This document shows, piece after piece, positions 54,184 through 61,127 of a stretch of 64,000 nt of DNA. Under the pieces are notes generated by a model. That model saw only the letters and a program-made list of their open reading frames with translations, searched no databases and was not told where the DNA came from. Position 1 is the first letter of the stretch, and every line of letters starts with the position of its first letter. Made by a program: the position numbers and the translations under genes. The stretch comes from Herbaspirillum rubrisubalbicans (GTDB taxonomy: Bacteria > Pseudomonadota > Gammaproteobacteria > Burkholderiales > Burkholderiaceae_D), in the NCBI RefSeq assembly GCF_003719195.1, contig NZ_CP024996.1:4278001-4342000 (forward strand), read 5' to 3'.

Positions 54184-56646
54184 TCAACGCTGGGATGCGA
54201 GCATCTCGGCACGGTCGAAATCGGCCGCGAAGTCATCGACCCGCACGCTCTGCTCAGCATAGTGGGCAAAGGTATCCAGCGCCTCCCTCTCCTGCGCCGA
54301 GATCAGGCTGCGTTCCAGCGCCAGTGCACTCCAGGCCGGCAATTCCGGGAGGTTCTGCGGCATCGTGGGCAGCTTGCCGTCCTTGATGTCCTGCTTCAGG
54401 CGATGCTCCAGTTGCTGTACCACAGGCGTGAGAACGAAGGCCTGCTCGCCGCAGGCCAGCGGGTCGCCCTCGCGCGGCAGGTAGGCATCGGCCAGCAGGC
54501 GATTGCGGCTCTCGCCAGGGGTCTGCATGGCCTTGGCCACGCACGTGCCCAGCACATCGGAGGGCTTGCGATAGGGTCGGCCCAGCGGGAAGATCAGTCC
54601 CCGCAACAGAAACGCGATGAAGGGATTGGGGAAGTTATGCAAGACCTCGATGATGGCTTCCTGGGCGCGATTCAACGCATCCTGCACCGACCAGTCTACA
54701 TAGGGCAGGTCAGCTTCCTGCCGGCCCTCATCCTCGAAACGCTTCAACACCGCCGACACCAGATAGAGCTGCGAGAGCACATCCCCCAGCCGCGCGGAAA
54801 TGCGCTCACGGAACTTGAGCGTGCCGCCCAGCACACCCATACTGACATCGGTCAACAGCGCAAAGGCCGATGACAGGTGCACCACCGCCCGGACATAACT
54901 CTGGGTAGCACGCCCGGCGTGGCGGCTGGCTGGCAGCAGCCAGCCGCCGCTCAAGCCGCCCACCAGGCTGCGTGCCGCATTGGCGGCCACGAAGGAGAGA
55001 TGCGCAAAGAGCAGCCGGTCGAACTCCTGCAAGGCGCGTTGACGATCTTCATCGGCGGCAGCCGCCAGTTCCTTCAACACATAGGGATGGCAGCGAATCG
55101 CGCCCTGCCCGAAGATGATCAGGCAGCGCGTGAGGATATTGGCGCCCTCCACGGTGATGGCGATCGGCACCTGCTGGTAGGCCCGCGCCAGGAAATTGCC
55201 GGGCCCCATGCAGATGCCCTTGCCGCCGATGATGTCCATGCCATCGTTGACCACGATACGTCCGCGCTCGGTGACGTGGTATTTGGAAATGGCCGAGATC
55301 ACCGAGGGCTTCTCGCCCGCATCCACCGCCAGTGCCGACAGGCGTCGCGTGGCGTCCATCATGTAGAGATGTCCTCCCATGCGCGCCAATGCTTCCTGCA
55401 CCCCTTCGAACTTGCCGATCTCGATCCTGAACTGGCGCCGCGTGGCAGTATAGGCGCTGGTGCCGCGCACGGCCATCTTGGAAAAACCGACGCTGGAAGA
55501 CGGCAGCGAAATGGCCCGCCCCGCCGCCAGGCATTCCATCAACATGCGCCAACCGCGCCCCACTTGCTGCGCACCACCGATCACCCACTCCATCGGGATG
55601 AACACGTCCTTTCCCTCGGTGGGGCCGTTCTGGAATACCGCATTCAAGGGCCAGTGACGACGGCCGGTGACGACGCCCGGATGATCGGTGGGAATCAGTG
55701 CGCAGGTAATGCCCGGCTCGGCAGAACCACCCAGCAGGCCATCCGGGTCGCGCACGCGAAAGGCCAGACCCAGCACGGTGGCCATCGGCGCCAGCGTGAT
55801 GTAGCGCTTGCGCCAGGTGACGCGAAAGCCCAATGTTTCGCAGCCCTCATGCTCGCCCTTGCAGACGATGCCGATGTCGGGAATGGCTGCCGCATCCGAA
55901 CCCGCATAGGGACTGGTGAGCGCAAAGCAGGGAATTTCCAGGCCCTGCGCCAGGCGCGGCAGGTAGTGGCGCTTCTGGGCCTCGGTCCCATAGTGCAACA
56001 GCAGTTCGGCCGGGCCCAGCGAATTGGGCACCATCACCGCAATGGCCGCGGTCGAACTGCGCGAGCCCAGCTTCATCACCACCTGCGAATGCATATAGGC
56101 CGAGAACTGCTTGCCGCCGTACTGGCGTGGAATGATCATGCCCAGGAAACCCTTGTCCTTGATGAATTGCCAGGCCTCGGGCGGCAGGTCTTGCGTCTTC
56201 ACGCTGGTCTCCCAGTCACTGACCATGGCGCAGAGCTGCTCCACTTCATTGTCCAGGAAAGCCTGTTCCTCCGGCGTCAGGCGCGGCGCAGGCAACTCGA
56301 ACAGGCGCCGCCAGTCGGGCTTGCCCGAGAACAACTCGGCATCCCACCAGACCGTCCCGGCCTCGATGGCATCACGCTCGGTGGCCGACATGCCGGGCAT
56401 GATCTTGCGAAACAGATCCAGAGCCGGGCGCGTCATCAGCGACTGGCGCACCGACTTGATGGCCACCAGCAAGGTCGGCGTCAACGACAGCAGGGCCAGC
56501 AGCACCAGCACCGGCAATTCGATCCCGGCCAGGCGCGCGCCCAGCCAGAGCAGCACCACCTCGGCAGCCAGCCAGACCCAGGCACTAGCACGCAGCAGCA
56601 TCAGGGCCAGCGTGCTTGCAATGAGAACAATGAGCCAGATGATCAT
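54184..56646 (-). CDS. fadE: Acyl-CoA dehydrogenase FadE
   Basis: 820 residues (E. coli FadE 814) from ATG 56646 with GGAGG. Two N-terminal hydrophobic helices (MIIWLIVLIASTLALMLLRA) anchor it to the membrane. The acyl-CoA dehydrogenase core has FALTSPYAGSDAAAIPDIG (flavin-contact region), FQNGPTEGKDVFIPMEWVIG and EGANILTRCLIIFGQGAIRC. It catalyses the first beta-oxidation step, trans-2-enoyl-CoA formation. No other fad genes are beside it. Confidence 0.9.
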   Translation of the reverse strand: MIIWLIVLIASTLALMLLRASAWVWLAAEVVLLWLGARLAGIELPVLVLLALLSLTPTLLVAIKSVRQSLMTRPALDLFRKIMPGMSATERDAIEAGTVWWDAELFSGKPDWRRLFELPAPRLTPEEQAFLDNEVEQLCAMVSDWETSVKTQDLPPEAWQFIKDKGFLGMIIPRQYGGKQFSAYMHSQVVMKLGSRSSTAAIAVMVPNSLGPAELLLHYGTEAQKRHYLPRLAQGLEIPCFALTSPYAGSDAAAIPDIGIVCKGEHEGCETLGFRVTWRKRYITLAPMATVLGLAFRVRDPDGLLGGSAEPGITCALIPTDHPGVVTGRRHWPLNAVFQNGPTEGKDVFIPMEWVIGGAQQVGRGWRMLMECLAAGRAISLPSSSVGFSKMAVRGTSAYTATRRQFRIEIGKFEGVQEALARMGGHLYMMDATRRLSALAVDAGEKPSVISAISKYHVTERGRIVVNDGMDIIGGKGICMGPGNFLARAYQQVPIAITVEGANILTRCLIIFGQGAIRCHPYVLKELAAAADEDRQRALQEFDRLLFAHLSFVAANAARSLVGGLSGGWLLPASRHAGRATQSYVRAVVHLSSAFALLTDVSMGVLGGTLKFRERISARLGDVLSQLYLVSAVLKRFEDEGRQEADLPYVDWSVQDALNRAQEAIIEVLHNFPNPFIAFLLRGLIFPLGRPYRKPSDVLGTCVAKAMQTPGESRNRLLADAYLPREGDPLACGEQAFVLTPVVQQLEHRLKQDIKDGKLPTMPQNLPELPAWSALALERSLISAQEREALDTFAHYAEQSVRVDDFAADFDRAEMLASQR

Positions 56647-56864
56647 GTCGCCTCCTGTGCTGTTGCCGTCGTTGTCATCGATGCGGGAGTTCTGCCATTG
56701 TGACACCTAATACCGCCTGCTCCTTGTTACACCATACCCCGCGAGCTCTGCCGCTGGAATCGGACAGCACAACCCTTCCCGGTCAGACAACACCCGACAA
56801 GCCGGCAGCACACGTCATCCATTACAATCCCGGCATTGCAGACAGCCGCACTGAGGAACGCATC

Positions 56865-57743
56865 ATGAAATGGGAAGGCAATCGCGAAAGCGACAACGTG
56901 GAAGACCGCCGCGGTGAAGAGGGCGGCGGAGGTGGCGGCTTTGGCTTCGGTGGTCGTTCCATCGGCCTGGGCACGGTGGCCGTGGCGCTGGTAGCTTCCT
57001 ACTTCCTGGGCATCAATCCGCTGACCATGCTCAATCTGCTCTCCGGCGGTGGCGCGCCGGCCCCCGTGCAGCAGGCGCCCGCGCACAAACCCTCGCCCAA
57101 CGACCAGATGGCGCACTTCGTCTCCACCGTGCTGGCCGATACCGAAGACACCTGGGGCCAGATCTTCGCCAACAATGGCAAGCAATACGTGCGCCCCAAG
57201 CTGGTACTGTTCTCCGGCAGCACGCCCACCGCCTGCGGCACCGGCCAGACCGCCACCGGCCCCTTCTATTGCCCGGGCGACCAGAAGGTCTACATCGATC
57301 TGTCGTTCTATGAATTGATGAAGCAGCGCTTCAAGGTCTCCGGCAATTTCGCCCAGGCCTATGTGATCGCCCATGAAGTGGGGCACCACGTACAGCACCT
57401 GATGGGCATTTCCGACAAGGTCGATGCGGCCCGCCGCAACGCCACCGAGAAGCAGGCCAATGCCATGTCGGTGCGGCTGGAGTTGCAGGCCGACTGCTTT
57501 GCGGGTGTGTGGGCCTATCACGCCAACCAGGCGCGCCACATCCTGGAAGAAGGCGACATCGAAGACGCCCTGCACGCTGCCTCGGCCATCGGCGACGACG
57601 CCCTGCAACGCCAGGCACGCGGCGTGGTGGTCCCCGATTCCTTCACCCACGGCAGCTCGGCCCAACGCGTGGCGTGGTTCAAACGCGGCATTGCCGCAGG
57701 CAAGGTCAGTGCCTGCAATACCTTCGCCACCAAGGAACTCTGA
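56865..57743 (+). CDS. ypfJ: Neutral zinc metallopeptidase (YpfJ family)
   Basis: 292 residues starting MKWEGNRESDNVEDRRGEEG. A Gly-rich stretch and one transmembrane helix (SIGLGTVAVALVASYFLGI) precede the peptidase domain with AHEVGHHVQHLMGISD (HExxH), and later ELQADCFAGVWAYHANQ with the third-ligand region. It may act in the periplasm, anchored by the TM helix. Substrate unknown. The start was chosen where the family N-terminus begins; the frame opens 55 codons earlier. Confidence 0.87.
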   Translation: MKWEGNRESDNVEDRRGEEGGGGGGFGFGGRSIGLGTVAVALVASYFLGINPLTMLNLLSGGGAPAPVQQAPAHKPSPNDQMAHFVSTVLADTEDTWGQIFANNGKQYVRPKLVLFSGSTPTACGTGQTATGPFYCPGDQKVYIDLSFYELMKQRFKVSGNFAQAYVIAHEVGHHVQHLMGISDKVDAARRNATEKQANAMSVRLELQADCFAGVWAYHANQARHILEEGDIEDALHAASAIGDDALQRQARGVVVPDSFTHGSSAQRVAWFKRGIAAGKVSACNTFATKEL

Positions 57744-57775
57744 TTATCTGAATTCACAACAAGGAGACACAACGC

Positions 57776-58156
57776 ATGACCCTGGCTGACTGGTGCATCC
57801 TGATCGCCGGCTTGATGCCGGTGCTGACCATTGCGGTAGCCAAGTATGGCCGCCGCGATTTCGACAATGCCGAACCGCGCGCCTGGCTGGACCAGCAGAC
57901 CGGCCTGCGCCGCCGCGCCGACTACGCACACCGCAACCACTTCGAAGCCTTCCCCTTCTTTGCCGCGGCCGTGCTGGTGGCGCAGCAGGTCGGTGCGCCG
58001 CAAGCTCAGATCGACATCGCCGCACTGGTCTTCATTGCGGCACGCATTCTCTACACCGTGCTGTACCTGACGGACAAGCCTTCAGCCCGCTCGGCGGTCT
58101 GGATCGTTGGCTATCTGAGCGTGATCGCGCTGTTCGTCATTGCGGCACGCGCCTGA
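57776..58156 (+). CDS. MAPEG-family membrane protein
   Basis: A 126-residue four-helix membrane protein: MTLADWCILIAGLMPVLTIA, NHFEAFPFFAAAVLVAQQVG with the conserved MAPEG centre, and IDIAALVFIAARILYTVLYL. MAPEG members include glutathione S-transferases and prostaglandin-type enzymes; bacterial ones often have unknown substrates. Follows the metallopeptidase by 32 bp on the same strand. Confidence 0.85.
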   Translation: MTLADWCILIAGLMPVLTIAVAKYGRRDFDNAEPRAWLDQQTGLRRRADYAHRNHFEAFPFFAAAVLVAQQVGAPQAQIDIAALVFIAARILYTVLYLTDKPSARSAVWIVGYLSVIALFVIAARA

Positions 58157-58188
58157 AACGGGCGAGACGATACGCCATCCCCACCGGA

Positions 58189-58200
58189 AGAACTAGTTCT
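58189..58200 (+). promoter_or_regulatory. CTAG-centred palindrome upstream of narK1
   Basis: A perfect 12-bp palindrome AGAACTAGTTCT. A related GAACTAG/CTAGTTC pair occurs upstream of narG (60985-61002). Candidate operator; the regulator is unknown. Confidence 0.35.
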
Positions 58201-58267
58201 CCCGGCCTCCCCTCTCCTCCTTCTTTCTTCACCTTCCTCACCGTCGGACCAATGTTGCCTGCTCGCC

Positions 58268-58297
58268 GTGATCGATAAGCTGGACTTCATCGATCAC
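58268..58297 (+). promoter_or_regulatory. 9-bp inverted repeat in the narK1 leader
   Basis: GTGATCGAT (58268-58276) pairs with ATCGATCAC (58289-58297) across 12 bases, ending 5 bases before the AGGAGG of narK1. Could be an operator or an RNA hairpin near the ribosome site. Confidence 0.4.
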
Positions 58298-58314
58298 CAT
58301 CCGCAGGAGGCTTC

Positions 58315-59562
58315 ATGTCCGACCAAAGCCGGGCCTATGGCGTACTGGGTTCCAGTACGCTGGCCTTTACCGTCTGTTTCACCATCTGGGTGATGTTCGG
58401 GGTCATCGGCATTCCCATCAAGAATGCCCTGCACCTGAACGAAACCGAATTCGGTCTGCTCACCGCCATGCCGGTGCTGACCGGCTCCCTCATCCGCGTC
58501 CCTCTGGGCATCTGGACCGACCGCTATGGCGGACGCATCGTGTTCTTCATTCTGATGCTCTGCACGGTGCTGCCGATCTGGCTGATTTCCTACGCCACCG
58601 CGTTCTGGCACTTCCTGGTGCTGGGCCTGTTCGTGGGCTTGGCCGGTGGTTCCTTCTCGGTCGGTACGCCCTATGTGGCGCGCTGGTTCAAGAAGGAGCG
58701 CCAGGGCCTGGCCATGGGCGTGTTCGGTGCCGGCAATTCGGGCGCGGCAGTCAACAAATTCATCGCTCCGGCCCTCATCGCCGCCGGCGGCTGGGTCCTG
58801 GTGCCGCAGGTGTATGCCGGCCTGATGCTGGCGGCAGCCTTGATCTTCTGGTTCTGCTCGGCCACCAATCCCAGCCACCAGGTGGCCTCCGATACCCGCT
58901 TCATCGATCAGCTCCGTATGCTCAAGGAGCCCAAGGTCTGGCGCTACTGCCAGTATTACTCGGTGGTGTTCGGCGGCTACGTCGGCCTGAGCCTGTGGAT
59001 GGTCAAGTACTACGTCACCGAATACGGTTTCGACATCCAGCACGCCGCCCTGCTGGCCGCCTGCTTCTCGCTGCCGGGCGGCGTACTGCGCGCCATGGGC
59101 GGCTGGCTCTCCGACAAGTACGGCGCCTACAAGGTCACCTGGTACGTGATGTGGATCTGCTGGGTGGCGTTCTTCCTGCTGTCCTATCCACAGACCGATT
59201 TCACCATCCAGACCGTGAACGGCCCGCAACGCTTTCACATCGGCTTGAATCCAGTGCTCTTCACGGTGCTGCTGTTCGTGGTGGGCGTGGCCATGGCCGT
59301 GGGCAAGGCTTCGGTCTTCAAGTTCATCTCGGACGACTACAGCAGCAACATCGGCGCCGTCTCCGGCATCGTCGGCCTGGCCGGCGGGCTGGGCGGCTTC
59401 ATCCTGCCCATCCTCTTTGGTATCGCCCTGGACCTGACCGGTGTGCGCAGCTCCTGCTTCATGCTGCTCTACGGCACGGTCTGCTGCTCGCTCGTCTGGA
59501 TGCATTTCCAGTTCCGCCGCGAGCCGACGCCGACCTCGTCGGACGCGCTGCCAAGCCATTGA
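58315..59562 (+). CDS. narK1: Nitrate/proton symporter NarK1
   Basis: A 415-residue MFS protein with 12 predicted helices, starting MSDQSRAYGVLGSSTLAFTV after AGGAGG. Type I NarK features: FGVIGIPIKNALHLNETEFG and RVPLGIWTDRYGGRIVFFIL, with the nitrate signature GNSGAAVNKFIAPALIAAGG. It likely imports nitrate with protons, supplying the reductase before nitrite accumulates. First gene of the narK1-narK2 block, 26 bp before narK2. Confidence 0.92.
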   Translation: MSDQSRAYGVLGSSTLAFTVCFTIWVMFGVIGIPIKNALHLNETEFGLLTAMPVLTGSLIRVPLGIWTDRYGGRIVFFILMLCTVLPIWLISYATAFWHFLVLGLFVGLAGGSFSVGTPYVARWFKKERQGLAMGVFGAGNSGAAVNKFIAPALIAAGGWVLVPQVYAGLMLAAALIFWFCSATNPSHQVASDTRFIDQLRMLKEPKVWRYCQYYSVVFGGYVGLSLWMVKYYVTEYGFDIQHAALLAACFSLPGGVLRAMGGWLSDKYGAYKVTWYVMWICWVAFFLLSYPQTDFTIQTVNGPQRFHIGLNPVLFTVLLFVVGVAMAVGKASVFKFISDDYSSNIGAVSGIVGLAGGLGGFILPILFGIALDLTGVRSSCFMLLYGTVCCSLVWMHFQFRREPTPTSSDALPSH

Positions 59563-59587
59563 TCCCTTTCCCTGACAAGGACTCATC

Positions 59588-60976
59588 ATGAATCACGTAT
59601 TACAACGCTGGGAACCCGAAAATCCCGAGTTCTGGCACCAGCAGGGCCAAGCCGTCGCCCGCCGCAATCTGTGGATCTCGATCCCCTGCCTGATGCTGGC
59701 CTTCGCAGTCTGGATGCTGTGGAGCGTGGTGGCGGCCAACCTGGACAAGGCCGGCTTTCATTTCAGCAAAGATCAGCTGTTCTTCCTGACCGCCTTGCCG
59801 GCGCTCTCAGGGGCCACGCTGCGCATCTTCTATTCCTTCCTGGTGCCGGTCTTCGGTGGTCGCAAATGGACCGCCATTTCCACCGCCAGCCTCCTGATCC
59901 CGGCCATCGGCATGGGCCTGGCGCTGCAGGACCCGAGCACCAGTTATTCCACCCTGTTGGGGCTGGCGCTGCTGTGCGGGCTGGGGGGCGGCAACTTCAG
60001 TTCCAGCATGGCCAACATCAGCTTCTTCTTCCCCAAGGCGCGCAAGGGTTACGCCACCGGGATGAATGCCGGCATCGGCAACCTGGGCGTGTCGGTGGTG
60101 CAGTTCGTTACACCGATGGTGATTTCTTCGGCGGTGTTCGCCGTCTCCATTTCGGGGCAGGGTTTCCTCTTCCACGACCCCAAGAGCGGTGTGGAGAGCA
60201 CCTTCTGGCTGGCCAATGCCGGTTTCATCTGGGTACCCTTCATCATCGCGGCCACGCTGGCGGCCTGGTTCGGTATGAATGACATCGCCTCGGCGCAGGC
60301 CTCGCTGGCCGACCAGGCGGTGATCTTCAAGCGCAAGCACAACTGGCTCATGTGCTGGCTGTACGTAGGCACCTTCGGTTCCTTCATCGGTTTTTCGGCG
60401 GCCTTTGCGATGCTGATCAAGGCTGAATTTCCTGAGATTGCGGTGGCGCAGTATGCCTTCCTCGGCCCCTTGGCCGGCGCCCTGGCGCGTCCCTTGGGCG
60501 GCATGTTGTCCGACCGCATCGGCGGTGCGCGCCTGACCTTGTGGGTGTTCCTGGCCATGGGCCTGGCCATCCTGCTGGGCATCCTGCCGGCCTTGCATAC
60601 GCACCAGTTCACGCTGTTCCTGGCCTCCTTCATCATCATGTTCATCCTGACCGGACTGGGCAATGGCTCGACCTTCTGCATGATCCCGCTGATCTTCCAG
60701 ACCGAGCGCGAACGCGCCGCCCAGCGCCAGGGTGGGGGTGAGGCCGCCCTGCAGCAGGCGCGCCTGGATGCGGCCAAGGAATCAGCCGCCGTGCTGGGCT
60801 TCTCGGGCGCCATCGGGGCCTATGGCGGCTTCTTCATCCCGCAAAGCTTCGGTACTTCCATTCGCATGACCGGCGCACCTGACATGGCCATGTTCATCTT
60901 CGTGGGCTTCTACGCCAGCTGCATGTTGATCACCTGGTGGTACTACGCACGCCGGGGTGCGGAGATGCCTTGCTGA
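59588..60976 (+). CDS. narK2: Nitrate/nitrite antiporter NarK2
   Basis: A 462-residue MFS protein starting MNHVLQRWEPENPEFWHQQG, with the extra N-terminal soluble segment of type II NarK. Nitrate-site motif GMNAGIGNLGVSVVQFVTPM is present; a second one is SAAVLGFSGAIGAYGGFFIP. It exchanges nitrite produced by NarG for external nitrate. A narK1-narK2 tandem before narGHJI is known in several denitrifying proteobacteria. Confidence 0.93.
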   Translation: MNHVLQRWEPENPEFWHQQGQAVARRNLWISIPCLMLAFAVWMLWSVVAANLDKAGFHFSKDQLFFLTALPALSGATLRIFYSFLVPVFGGRKWTAISTASLLIPAIGMGLALQDPSTSYSTLLGLALLCGLGGGNFSSSMANISFFFPKARKGYATGMNAGIGNLGVSVVQFVTPMVISSAVFAVSISGQGFLFHDPKSGVESTFWLANAGFIWVPFIIAATLAAWFGMNDIASAQASLADQAVIFKRKHNWLMCWLYVGTFGSFIGFSAAFAMLIKAEFPEIAVAQYAFLGPLAGALARPLGGMLSDRIGGARLTLWVFLAMGLAILLGILPALHTHQFTLFLASFIIMFILTGLGNGSTFCMIPLIFQTERERAAQRQGGGEAALQQARLDAAKESAAVLGFSGAIGAYGGFFIPQSFGTSIRMTGAPDMAMFIFVGFYASCMLITWWYYARRGAEMPC

Positions 60977-60984
60977 GAACGGAC

Positions 60985-61015
60985 CTAGTTCTTTCGAACT
61001 AGTCGGACTAGTCCG
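60985..61015 (+). promoter_or_regulatory. CTAG-rich palindromes upstream of narG
   Basis: CTAGTTC (60985-60991) and GAACTAG (60996-61002) flank a TTTC loop. A perfect palindrome CGGACTAGTCCG (61004-61015) follows. CTAG tetranucleotides are usually rare in bacterial genomes; three occur in this short stretch. No FNR consensus is seen. Confidence 0.35.
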
Positions 61016-61127
61016 CCTGAAGAAGCCAGTGGCACAAGCTGGCGAATAGGCGCGACCACGCAGCTTGCCTACACTTTTCTACAGTCAACGCAGGTGGAAT
61101 GTCCACCCACGCAACCGAGGATTCACG

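Noticed and set aside
58157..58314. FNR box (TTGAT-N4-ATCAA) or NarL heptamers before narK1
   Set aside because: Looked for on both strands, no acceptable match; only the CTAG palindrome and the ATCGAT inverted repeat stand out.
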